Below, one piece after another: positions 1-6,562 of a DNA stretch of 14,385 bases. The DNA comes from CAYRIY01 sp964424335 (GTDB lineage Bacteria; Bacillota; Limnochordia; DTU080; RSA5), in the NCBI GenBank assembly GCA_964424335.1, contig CAYRIY010000089.1:1-14385 (forward strand), read 5' to 3'. The notes under the pieces were generated by a model. That model made no database searches and had not been told where the DNA came from. It was given only the letters and a program-made list of their open reading frames with translations. Every line of letters begins with the position of its first letter. Position 1 is the first letter of the stretch. The translations under genes and the position numbers were made by a program.

Positions 1-837
1 GCCACGGGCACCGTCGTGGAGTACACGGGGCCCGTCATCCGCAATCTCGGCATGGAGCAGCGGATGACGATCTGCAACATGTCGATCGAGGCCGGTGCCC
101 GTGCCGGGATGGTCGCCCCCGACGAGAAGACCTTTAAGTACCTCGAGGGCCGTCCCTTTGCGCCGCAGGGCAAAGCGTTCGAGAGAGCCGTCGAGCGCTG
201 GGAGCGCCTCGCGACGGATGCCGGCGCCAAGTATGACCGCCGGGTCGAGATCGACGCATCGACGCTCGCGCCGCAAGTCACGTGGGGCACCAACCCCGGC
301 ATGGTGGTGGGCGTCGACGGCCGTGTGCCCGATCCCAACGACTTTGAAAGCGACGTGGATCGGAGGGCGGCCGAGCGAGCCCTCGAGTACATGGGCCTCG
401 AGCCGGGCACGCACATCACGGACCTCAAACTCGACCGGGTCTTCATCGGCTCCTGCACCAACTCGCGGATCGAGGACCTGCGCGCCGCGGCCGCGGTCGT
501 GCGCGACAAAAAGGTCGCTCCGACCGTGCGGGCGATGGTCGTTCCCGGGTCTCAACAAGTAAAGGCCCAAGCCGAGTCGGAAGGGCTCGACAAGATCTTC
601 ATCGACGCAGGTTTTGAGTGGCGCGAGTCGGGATGCAGCATGTGCCTTGGCATGAACCCGGATATCTTGGTGCCGGGCGAGCGGTGCGCCTCGACGTCCA
701 ACCGCAACTTCGAAGGACGCCAAGGCAAGGGCGGACGGACGCACCTGGTGAGCCCGCAGATGGCTGCAGCGGCCGCCATCGCAGGCCACTTCGTCGACAT
801 CCGCTCCTGGGATGGAGCCATGGTCGGCGTTTCGTAA
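1..837 (+). CDS. leuC: 3-isopropylmalate dehydratase large subunit, 5'-truncated by the window edge
   Basis: The frame is open from base 1 to the TAA at 835-837, so only the C-terminal part of about 278 residues is present. LeuC carries the [4Fe-4S] cluster of isopropylmalate isomerase, which interconverts 2- and 3-isopropylmalate in cytoplasmic leucine biosynthesis. Aconitase-family landmarks are clear: RMTICNMSIEAGARAGMVAPDE near the left edge, then FIGSCTNSR (bases about 442-468) and GCSMCLGMNP (about 631-660). These supply the three cluster cysteines, and the substrate-binding SNRNFEGRQG segment follows at about 697-726. The GTG at 16 is internal; the true start lies upstream of the window. 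The partner gene leuD follows in the same direction, but after an unusually long structured gap. I see no damage in the visible part. The family assignment is secure; a homoaconitase-type paralogue is possible but less likely given an adjacent leuD of standard length. Confidence 0.96.
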   Translation, partial: ATGTVVEYTGPVIRNLGMEQRMTICNMSIEAGARAGMVAPDEKTFKYLEGRPFAPQGKAFERAVERWERLATDAGAKYDRRVEIDASTLAPQVTWGTNPGMVVGVDGRVPDPNDFESDVDRRAAERALEYMGLEPGTHITDLKLDRVFIGSCTNSRIEDLRAAAAVVRDKKVAPTVRAMVVPGSQQVKAQAESEGLDKIFIDAGFEWRESGCSMCLGMNPDILVPGERCASTSNRNFEGRQGKGGRTHLVSPQMAAAAAIAGHFVDIRSWDGAMVGVS

Positions 838-879
838 ACGCCCACCAAACGGCGTCAGGAAAATTGAACTACTTGCAGA

Positions 880-1047
880 AGGCGCTGCTCGTTTGCGTGG
901 CGCAGGGCGTCGCGGAGGCTTCGTAGGGCAGGAGGCCGAAATCGAGGTTGGAGATCGTTTGCCTTCGGCAAGCCGACTCCTGGCGAGTGAGGGAGAGCCA
1001 GGAGGGCTCGACCGAACGCCCCTGCGAGACGCAGACGAGCATCGCCT
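880..1047 (+). ncRNA. Large structured RNA candidate between leuC and leuD (possibly raiA-motif type)
   Basis: No gene occupies the gap between leuC and leuD. A closing helix pairs 880-910 with 1016-1047 in 28 base pairs, with one C.U mismatch (885/1042), one G.U wobble (893/1034), a 2x2 internal loop (899-900/1027-1028) and one bulged C (1019). Inside it lies a triloop hairpin (959-963 with 967-971). It is followed by a 12-bp hairpin pairing 971-974 with 1005-1008 and 977-984 with 997-1004, with a GA bulge at 975-976 and a purine-rich 12-base loop at 985-996. The two inner hairpins compete for base 971. Bases 911-958 show no strong simple helix and could hold tertiary or pseudoknot contacts. 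Size, long closing stem and multihelix interior resemble the raiA-motif class of Bacillota non-coding RNAs; that identification is from memory and unverified. Alternatives are a leu attenuator or an RNA processing site. I see no T-box core sequence. Confidence 0.6.
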
Positions 1048-1072
1048 GGAGAGACTCTAAGGAGTGACCAAA

Positions 1073-1678
1073 ATGCCTGAACCTTTTCGCGTCCACGAGG
1101 GAATCGTCGCCCCTCTCGACCGCGTTAACGTCGATACGGACCAAATCATCCCCAAGCAGTTCCTCAAGCGAATCGAGCGGACGGGCTTCGGCCAGTTTCT
1201 CTTCTTTGACTGGCGCTTTCTCGACAATGGAGAGCCCAACCCTGATTTCGAGTTGAACGCCGAGCGCTATCAAGGCGCCTCGATCTTGCTCACCCGCGAC
1301 AACTTCGGGTGCGGATCGTCCCGGGAGCACGCCCCCTGGGCCTTGCTCGACTACGGCATCAAGGCGATCATCGCCCCGTCGTACGCGGACATCTTTTACA
1401 ACAACTGCTTCCAGAACGGAATTCTGCCGATCAAGCTCGACGCACAGACGGTGCAGTCGCTCTTTGAAAAAACCGAGAGCACGCCCGGTTACCGCCTTAC
1501 GGTCGACCTCGAAGCGTGCGAGATCCGCGACTCAGACGGCTTGCGAATCCCGTTTGAGATCGATTCCTATCGCAGGCATCGCATGCTCGAAGGTCTGGAC
1601 GACATCGGCGTCACACTGCAGTACGCCGACGCGATCGCCGAATACGAAAAACGCCGCTGGACGCCTGAAGCGGTATAA
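1073..1678 (+). CDS. leuD: 3-isopropylmalate dehydratase small subunit
   Basis: LeuD is the swivelling small subunit that completes isopropylmalate isomerase with LeuC. The protein has 201 residues, the usual LeuD length. The N-terminal DTDQIIPKQFLK segment (residues 21-32) and the loop NFGCGSSREHAPWAL (77-91), which reaches the active site, are intact, as is the YADIFYNNCFQNG stretch (104-116). I chose the ATG at 1073 over the in-frame GTG at 1064. AAGGAG at 1059-1064 sits 8 bases upstream of the ATG and would overlap the GTG. The gene follows leuC on the same strand but is separated from it by a folded region of about 225 bases, whereas these two genes are often nearly contiguous. A strong terminator begins at the stop codon and ends the unit. 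Confidence 0.96.
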   Translation: MPEPFRVHEGIVAPLDRVNVDTDQIIPKQFLKRIERTGFGQFLFFDWRFLDNGEPNPDFELNAERYQGASILLTRDNFGCGSSREHAPWALLDYGIKAIIAPSYADIFYNNCFQNGILPIKLDAQTVQSLFEKTESTPGYRLTVDLEACEIRDSDGLRIPFEIDSYRRHRMLEGLDDIGVTLQYADAIAEYEKRRWTPEAV

Positions 1679-1716
1679 GAAAGAGCGCCCGTCCCACACG
1701 GACGGGCGCTCTTTCT
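1678..1716 (+). terminator. Intrinsic terminator after leuD, probably bidirectional
   Basis: A perfect 17-bp stem pairs 1678-1694 with 1700-1716 around a 5-base CACAC loop. The stem has a GC core and A-rich/T-rich outer ends, so each strand ends in a pyrimidine-rich tract (CTTTCTATAT on the plus strand, TCTTTCTTAT on the minus strand). It starts at the last base of the leuD stop codon. It lies about 33 bases past the end of the leftward HD gene and so can serve both converging genes. Confidence 0.9.
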
Positions 1717-1749
1717 ATATCTTGGGCAACGCGCCGCCAAGATTCGCGG

Positions 1750-2340
1750 TCAGTCGCCTTCCATCATCATCCTCATGGCATCGGTGTACACGCGCAAGGA
1801 CGGGTGCTCTTTGCTGCGATGCTCACCAAAGAGCAAGTAGTGATTGTGGGTTTCGTTGAAGTAAGGCTGCAGGCTTTGGTTCTTTCGATGGGCCGTACGC
1901 AAATTGTCGAGCCGAGCTGCCATCTCGATCAGAAACACCTCGTAGGGCGCTTCTTTGATCTTCATGGCATACTCTTTGCGATCGATTCCCTTTTTGCGGG
2001 TCAACAGTTCTACCCATGAAGCGATCTGCGCGCCAAACTCGGCTTCGATCTCGGCCTTCTCTATATCCGATACTTCCAACACGTCGTGGAGCAAGGCAGC
2101 AGCCAGTATTTCGGCAGAGCGCACGTTTTGCTCCTTATACAGGCTGTACATCACACGCACGGGGTGGTCGATCGGCGGAGAGCCTTCACCCCTAGCCAAG
2201 TTAAAGGCGCGCTGACCGCGCCACTCGTGAGCTCTTAGAGCCATGCCGTAGGCTTTGAGCAACTTGTCCCGGTCAGACTCCCTCAGCTTGTCGAGTACTT
2301 CTTCGAGCAGATCATTGTGGGATAGTTCGAGAAAATACAT
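1750..2340 (-). CDS. Short RelA/SpoT-like HD-domain protein
   Basis: The 196-residue protein consists essentially of one HD domain related to the (p)ppGpp hydrolase domain of RelA/SpoT enzymes and small MESH1-like hydrolases. The four expected metal ligands are visible: H59 in the IDHPVRV segment, H85 and D86 in LLHDVLE, and D144 in AARLDNLRTA. Family knowledge from Rel proteins says an ED pair just after the HD motif is important for pyrophosphohydrolase activity. Here the sequence reads HDVLEV, so the glutamate (E89) is kept and the aspartate is valine (V90). No synthetase, TGS or ACT domain is present and there is no signal peptide. The ATG start has a good AGGAGG ribosome binding site 10 bases upstream. 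It may be a nucleotide pyrophosphohydrolase with altered specificity or efficiency; the true substrate is unknown. Confidence 0.8.
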   Translation of the reverse strand: MYFLELSHNDLLEEVLDKLRESDRDKLLKAYGMALRAHEWRGQRAFNLARGEGSPPIDHPVRVMYSLYKEQNVRSAEILAAALLHDVLEVSDIEKAEIEAEFGAQIASWVELLTRKKGIDRKEYAMKIKEAPYEVFLIEMAARLDNLRTAHRKNQSLQPYFNETHNHYLLFGEHRSKEHPSLRVYTDAMRMMMEGD

Positions 2341-2525
2341 GTGGCGTTCGCCTCCTGCAAACGACCAAGGAGTACAGGCGGCGCCACACCTAGCGGGCGC
2401 CGTCGCCTAAAATATGCCTTCTTTCGCGCTGGATTCGGTTCCTGCATTCCGAGCGATGGTGGCGGCATGATAGCTGACATACGGCTAACGAGATATTCGA
2501 AGGATATGCCAGGCAAAAAGCAGAA
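2341..2525. other. Divergent intergenic region between the HD gene and the cupin gene
   Basis: About 185 bases separate two divergent genes and should carry both promoters. The HD ribosome binding site occupies the left edge. A GC-rich hairpin pairs 2377-2385 with 2396-2404 around a 10-base loop, with one G.U pair. I could not find a convincing pair of -35/-10 boxes on either strand. A 62-codon frame beginning with GTG at 2341 crosses the whole region, but it starts directly against the HD start codon and has no recognisable product, so I do not call it. Confidence 0.5.
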
Positions 2526-2933
2526 GTGACCGCATATTACGAGATCAATGTTGAGGTGGGCCCCTTGTCCGGCATCGTCAAGTCCTCTGCAAAAACGCAG
2601 GCGCAAGTCGTCCAAGGCGCTACGGGCGCTCGCATGAGCGTGCTCGTAGGCCCGGAAGACGGCGCGCCTCGATACGTGACGCGCAAATTTACGCTCGACC
2701 CTGGCGGTCGCATTCCTCGCCACAGCCATCCGGATATCGAACATGAGCAGTACGTGTTGTCAGGAGAGATGGTACTGGGCCTTGGCGAAAAGGTCCACAC
2801 GGTCAAGGCCGGCGATGCGGTGTTCATTCCCGCTCAGGAGCCGCACTGGTATGAAAACAGAAGCGACCGGCCCGTCGAGTTTTTGTGTATCGTTCCAAAG
2901 ACCGACAAGTACGAGACCGACTGGTTGGAGTAA
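2526..2933 (+). CDS. Small single-domain cupin protein
   Basis: The 135-residue protein is one cupin_2-type beta barrel. Motif 1 reads GGRIPRHSHPDIEHEQYVLSG (residues 60-80), with likely metal ligands H66, H68 and E74. Motif 2 reads GDAVFIPAQEPHWYEN (96-111) with H107, giving the standard His3Glu set. Such proteins bind a metal ion and may act as isomerases, dioxygenases or small-ligand sensors; the substrate cannot be told from sequence. The start is uncertain. The GTG at 2526 gives a full-length barrel but has only a weak ribosome binding site, and the next plausible start is an ATG at 2634. It ends 5 bases before the start of the next gene, whose ribosome binding site overlaps its last codons, so the two are probably co-translated. 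Confidence 0.85.
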   Translation: MTAYYEINVEVGPLSGIVKSSAKTQAQVVQGATGARMSVLVGPEDGAPRYVTRKFTLDPGGRIPRHSHPDIEHEQYVLSGEMVLGLGEKVHTVKAGDAVFIPAQEPHWYENRSDRPVEFLCIVPKTDKYETDWLE

Positions 2934-2938
2934 ATATC

Positions 2939-4009
2939 GTGAATCGCATCTTCCCAACGAGGGCCGAATGGCAACTCGTGGTCCGCTACACGATTGCGCT
3001 GCTTATCGTGGCCTTCTTCGTGCTAAACGGCCTCGTCATACTGACGGGACTCATCCCATTTGCCATCGCATTCGTACTGAGCCTTGGACTTGACCCTGTC
3101 GTCACGTTCCTCGCCACAAGGCTCAAACTTGGGCGCGGCTGGAGCGCGTTCATCGTGCTCATCCTGATCATCGCCGTTGGCGGCCTTCTGGCCACGTGGG
3201 CTGCTTCGGCCGTTGTCAACCAAGTCGCGCTGTTTATGGAGGCCCTCCCCGGGTACCGGGCCACGGTGGTCACGTTTGTCAACGAAACCACGGAGCGGTT
3301 GACGCAAGCGTTCTTGAGCCTTCCTCCGGACGTGGCTGAGTTTATTTCGGAAAACACCTCGCGGCTCAGCCAAGCTGCGGAGCAGCTCGTGGTAAGCGTC
3401 GGCGGCACACTCCTAAATGCCTTGCGCGGCCTGCCTACCCTGCTCACCGTCTCGCTGATTGTGCCGGTGGCCATGTTCTTCATGAGCAAAGACCTACCGT
3501 CCGTGAAGCGCTTCTTGTGGGCGCTCGTTCCGGAAAACAGCAAGCCGGTCGTGTCGACCGTCATCCGGGATCTGGTGCGCGTCGCGTGGCGGTACCTGCG
3601 AGCTCAGGGGATCTTAGTCGGCATCACGACCGCGACCACGACGATCGGGCTCCTGATCGTGGGGGTCGAAAACTGGCTCGTGGCGGGCCTCCTGATCGGC
3701 GTCCTCGATGTCCTTCCCGTGATCGGGCCCATCGTTGCGTTTGCGCCGTGGGCGGGTTACCTGCTCATCATCGGCGAGGTGAAACTTGCCATCTCCCTGA
3801 TGGTCGTCTACGCCGTCGCAGCAGGCGGACGGTCGATCGCAGAGGCGAAAGTCGTGGGCGACTCGGTCGGCCTACACCCGCTCGCAACGCTCATGGCGAT
3901 CTTCTTTGGCGCGCTCCTCTGGGGCGTCGTTGGAGCGGTGGCCGGTCCGATCGTGGTCATCATTGCCAAGGCGATCTACAAGGCATGGCAGGCCGTGACG
4001 CCGCCATAG
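2939..4009 (+). CDS. AI-2E transporter family (YtvI/PerM-like) membrane protein
   Basis: The protein is a 356-residue polytopic membrane protein of the UPF0118/AI-2E exporter superfamily. Hydrophobic segments lie near residues 15-50 and 68-95, followed by a long amphipathic extracytoplasmic-type stretch (about 100-150). A cluster of transmembrane helices then runs to the C-terminus. Family hallmarks are DVLPVIGPIVAFAPWAGYLL (about residues 257-276) and the GLHPLATLMAIFFGALLWG block near the end. Members are variously reported as exporters, Na+/H+ antiporters or sporulation membrane proteins, so the substrate is not predictable. I placed the start at GTG 2939 because GGAG at 2927-2930 sits 8 bases before it; an upstream in-frame GTG at 2885 lies deep inside the cupin gene. 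It appears to form a two-gene unit with the cupin. Confidence 0.88.
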   Translation: MNRIFPTRAEWQLVVRYTIALLIVAFFVLNGLVILTGLIPFAIAFVLSLGLDPVVTFLATRLKLGRGWSAFIVLILIIAVGGLLATWAASAVVNQVALFMEALPGYRATVVTFVNETTERLTQAFLSLPPDVAEFISENTSRLSQAAEQLVVSVGGTLLNALRGLPTLLTVSLIVPVAMFFMSKDLPSVKRFLWALVPENSKPVVSTVIRDLVRVAWRYLRAQGILVGITTATTTIGLLIVGVENWLVAGLLIGVLDVLPVIGPIVAFAPWAGYLLIIGEVKLAISLMVVYAVAAGGRSIAEAKVVGDSVGLHPLATLMAIFFGALLWGVVGAVAGPIVVIIAKAIYKAWQAVTPP

Positions 4010-4060
4010 ATTCCGCTAGACTTATAAACGGCAGCCTATAAACAAGCGCTCGGCCTTGGA

Positions 4061-5089
4061 CTAACGCCGCGGCGGCCCCGACGTGTTTCCGATCTCCAGT
4101 GTGCACGGGACGAGCACCTGCTGCGGCCCTTCGGACTTTCCCTCGATCTTTTGCACCAGCGTGCGAACGGCCGCCTCGCCCACCGCTTGCCTTTGGTTGT
4201 TGACCGTCGTCGGCCGGAGGCCCAAAGGAAAGGAATGACCGGCGGATCCTTCTCCAAGCGAGACGAGCGAAATATCCTCCGGGACCTTGAACGCTTTGAG
4301 TCGCTCTAAGGCCGATGCGAAGATGGTGAGGTCGCCGCAGATCAAGGCCGTGAGCTCGAGATCCTTGACACATTCAGCGAGGCCGTTTTCTTCGATCGCC
4401 CGATCGTGCGAAATGACCTCGAGGTGCACGCCGCTTTCAACTGCGGCCTCGCGGCATCCGGCGAGCCGGTCAATATACGGCTCCCACATCGTTCCCCGCC
4501 CACCCAAAAAGCCGATGCGGCGATGTCCCAAATCGATGAGGTGCCGCGTCGCCTCATGGCTTGCGCTCTTGTAGTCGCTTGAAACCCAGTCGATCTCGAG
4601 CCCTTCCACGACCCGTCGACCGATGTACACGAAGTGCCGCCCTTCGGACGCGATCCGCCTCAATTCCTCACGGTTTGTCGCTCCGCCAAGGAGGACCGCT
4701 CCATCGACGAACCCGAGGATGCCCGCCCCTCGCTCGTAGATGCTCGGAACGCCCTTGCCGAGCGACCGAGTGAACAGTAAGAGGTTGTAATCTTCCACGC
4801 TTGCCTGGCGCTCGATGCCAAGTAGGAATGGATAGTAAAAGTCGTCCGTTTCGTATGGAAAGAACGGATGGTACGCGAAGACGCCGATCAGCCGATTTTT
4901 TCCTCCGGCGAGCACTTGAGCGGCGTAATTGGGCGTATACCCGATTGCGCGCGCGGCCTCGAGCACGCGCCTTCTCGTCTTTTCACTGATCGGAATGTGA
5001 GCGCCGGCGTCTCCCCTGAGGACGATGGAGACAGTGGCGCGCGATACATTTGCAAGTCGTGCAACATCGGATTGCGTTGGTCTGCTCAC
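4061..5089 (-). CDS. LacI-family transcriptional regulator
   Basis: The 342-residue protein has the standard LacI layout. An N-terminal helix-turn-helix (TQSDVARLANVSRATVSIVLRG, about residues 5-26) is followed by a hinge helix region ending YTPNYAAQVLAGGKNR. A periplasmic-binding-like effector domain then starts at LIGVFAYHPFF, with the typical RHLIDLGHRRIGFLGG and PEDISLVSLGE segments. It should bind an operator as a dimer and respond to a small carbohydrate-like effector. I chose GTG 5089 because AGAAGG lies 8 bases upstream; an in-frame TTG at 5095 is an alternative. It is divergent from the solute-binding protein and sulfatase genes and shares with them a palindrome-rich gap, so it is the likely local regulator. 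The effector is unknown and is probably the sulfated substrate or a breakdown product. Confidence 0.93.
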   Translation of the reverse strand: MSRPTQSDVARLANVSRATVSIVLRGDAGAHIPISEKTRRRVLEAARAIGYTPNYAAQVLAGGKNRLIGVFAYHPFFPYETDDFYYPFLLGIERQASVEDYNLLLFTRSLGKGVPSIYERGAGILGFVDGAVLLGGATNREELRRIASEGRHFVYIGRRVVEGLEIDWVSSDYKSASHEATRHLIDLGHRRIGFLGGRGTMWEPYIDRLAGCREAAVESGVHLEVISHDRAIEENGLAECVKDLELTALICGDLTIFASALERLKAFKVPEDISLVSLGEGSAGHSFPLGLRPTTVNNQRQAVGEAAVRTLVQKIEGKSEGPQQVLVPCTLEIGNTSGPPRR

Positions 5090-5215
5090 GAACAAAACCT
5101 TCTCTTTACCGGATCGATCAGAGCCGCACCTGAATCCGGAGGCAATCTCTCCATCCCTTGGACTTTGACCATGCGGTTTCCTGTCGTCAACACATTAGCA
5201 AAACAAATGATTCCC

Positions 5216-5244
5216 TTGAAGGTAAAGTTCTGGACATGTCCAAT
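5216..5244 (+). promoter_or_regulatory. Candidate promoter for the sulfatase unit
   Basis: TTGAAG at 5216-5221 and TCCAAT at 5239-5244 are spaced by 17 bases and each match the sigma-A consensus at four of six positions. Transcription would begin near 5251, leaving about 50 bases of leader before the TTG start of the solute-binding protein. Both palindromes described here overlap the -10 box or the start site, as expected for LacI-type repression. The match is modest. Confidence 0.3.
5231..5242. promoter_or_regulatory. Perfect 12-bp palindrome TGGACATGTCCA, possible operator
   Basis: TGGACATGTCCA is fully self-complementary. It lies in the gap between the LacI-family gene and the gene cluster it presumably controls, and it shares its last base with the neighbouring 15-bp palindrome. 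It lacks the central CG common in LacI-family operators, so its link to this regulator is an inference from position. Confidence 0.45.
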
Positions 5245-5256
5245 GATTGAATCATT
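5242..5256. promoter_or_regulatory. Perfect 15-bp inverted repeat AATGATT-G-AATCATT, possible operator
   Basis: Two 7-base arms are exact reverse complements around one central G. A third copy of the arm, AATGATT, lies in direct orientation at 5206-5212, exactly 36 bases upstream of the left arm. Position between the divergent LacI-family gene and the sulfatase unit makes it a candidate operator. The odd-length centre is not typical of LacI proteins, so another regulator is possible. Confidence 0.45.
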
Positions 5257-5300
5257 AACACGCGCTACGTATTGCGCGATAACAAGCGAGGTGTCGAGAG

Positions 5301-6500
5301 TTGTTTCGCATCAACAAGTGGCTCGCCGTCGTCTTACTCACTTTATGGGTCGGAACCCAAAGCGTTGGCGCGGCCGGCGCCGTAACCTTTTGGACCCAGT
5401 ACACGGAGCCCTGGGTCGAAGAGGTCGTGCAAGGGTTCACACGCCAAACCGGCATCGAAGTGGAAGTCCGCTACATCAGCTACGACACAGACGAAATCTT
5501 CACCGCCATCGCAGCCGGCGCCGCTCCCGATTTGTTTACGCATGGGTTGGCGTCACTCGGCGCCATCGCGTCTCTCGACATTCTCGTGCCGCTCGAATCT
5601 CACCTCGAGAAATGGGACTTCGCAGGCGGCATCGTTCCACAAGGGCTGGCCGCAGGGATCTATAAGGGACGGCAATACGCCCTGCCCTTCTCCGGGATCG
5701 CAACGCGTGATCTCATCTACAGGGCGGACATTTTCGAGCAAGTGGGCATCCCCGCTGAGGCCCCGCCCATCACTTGGAACGATCTCGTCGAGTACGGCAA
5801 GAGGCTGGTCCAAAAGACCCCCGACGGCCAGATGGTGCGAAGCGGCCTCACCGTCGGAACCAACGATCAGATGTACTCGATGTTTTTGAACCAGTTGGGG
5901 GCGGACCTGTTTACCGATGATCGCTCGCTCTTTGATCAACCCGAGGCCCTCGAAGCCCTCGAGTTTCACGTGGGCCTCGTACACGAGCACGGCATCGACC
6001 AACTCGGATTTACGAACGCCAACGGGGTACTGACGGGGACTGCGGCCATGACCTGGTCGGACGCATCGATTTGGATGCAGTCCTTGGAAGGGAGCGATCT
6101 GCTGCGGGTCGCCACCTTCCCGTATGCAAAGCAGCCCGCCACGTTCCTTGGAACGGGGATCATGGCGATCCCCACGAACGCCCCCAACATGGAGGCCGCC
6201 CTAAAACTCGCCGAGTACTTGCTCCACCCGGACACGCAGCAAGTCATCAACTTCGGCACCGGCCAAGTCCCCTTCTACTACCAAGCCGCGGAGTGGGACT
6301 GGGTCCGGGAAAGCCCGGTGATCGGCCATTTCATGAGGGCGGTTGAGTACGGCGTGCCCAACCCCGCGCACGAACTATGGTTCGACATTCGCACCGCGAT
6401 GCGAACTGCAATTTCGAGTGCGCTCAATCAGCAGCAGTCGCCGGCCAACGCGCTCGCACAACTGCACCAACAGGTGCAGGCGCTCCTGGACGAGCGGTAA
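5301..6500 (+). CDS. ABC transporter extracellular solute-binding protein (carbohydrate type)
   Basis: The 399-residue protein resembles family 1 sugar-binding proteins of ABC importers. Residues 1-24 form a secretion signal: a basic start, a hydrophobic core AVVLLTLWV and a small-residue SVGAAGA end. There is no lipobox cysteine, so it looks like a signal peptidase I substrate rather than a lipoprotein. The mature part starts with the usual beta strand (VTFWTQYTEPWVEEVVQGF) and carries APDLFTHG, YALPFSGIATRDLIYRADIFEQVGI and a late AALKLAEYLLHPDTQQ segment typical of the family. The TTG start has GAGGTG about 8 bases upstream. It is the first gene of a rightward unit with two sulfatases and a flavoprotein, suggesting it captures their sulfated substrate. 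No permease or ATPase gene accompanies it here. Confidence 0.92.
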   Translation: MFRINKWLAVVLLTLWVGTQSVGAAGAVTFWTQYTEPWVEEVVQGFTRQTGIEVEVRYISYDTDEIFTAIAAGAAPDLFTHGLASLGAIASLDILVPLESHLEKWDFAGGIVPQGLAAGIYKGRQYALPFSGIATRDLIYRADIFEQVGIPAEAPPITWNDLVEYGKRLVQKTPDGQMVRSGLTVGTNDQMYSMFLNQLGADLFTDDRSLFDQPEALEALEFHVGLVHEHGIDQLGFTNANGVLTGTAAMTWSDASIWMQSLEGSDLLRVATFPYAKQPATFLGTGIMAIPTNAPNMEAALKLAEYLLHPDTQQVINFGTGQVPFYYQAAEWDWVRESPVIGHFMRAVEYGVPNPAHELWFDIRTAMRTAISSALNQQQSPANALAQLHQQVQALLDER

Positions 6501-6562
6501 GCGCAAACCTCAAGCAAGCAGGGTCAACGTCGATCGATATACTAGCAAAGGAATGAGTGTGA

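Noticed and set aside
837..1072. T-box leucine riboswitch between leuC and leuD
   Set aside because: I see no T-box core sequence, no antiterminator/terminator pair and no T-run before leuD.
869..1330. 153-codon minus-strand frame across the leuC-leuD gap and the start of leuD
   Set aside because: Half of it is antisense to leuD and the rest is the complement of the folded intergenic element. It has no ribosome binding site or recognisable domain.
2341..2529. 62-codon plus-strand frame ending on the cupin start codon
   Set aside because: Its GTG start abuts the divergent HD start codon with no ribosome binding site, and the peptide is arginine/glycine rich without a recognisable family.
5255..5283. 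Promoter-like TTAACA, 17 bases, GATAAC
   Set aside because: Transcription would begin near 5290, inside the ribosome binding site of the gene starting at 5301, so it is unlikely to drive that gene as a normal leadered message.
4868..5665. 265-codon plus-strand frame across the LacI gene start, the control region and the binding-protein start
   Set aside because: It overlaps two well-supported genes in other frames, and its arginine/histidine-rich translation is typical of shadow frames in GC-rich DNA.
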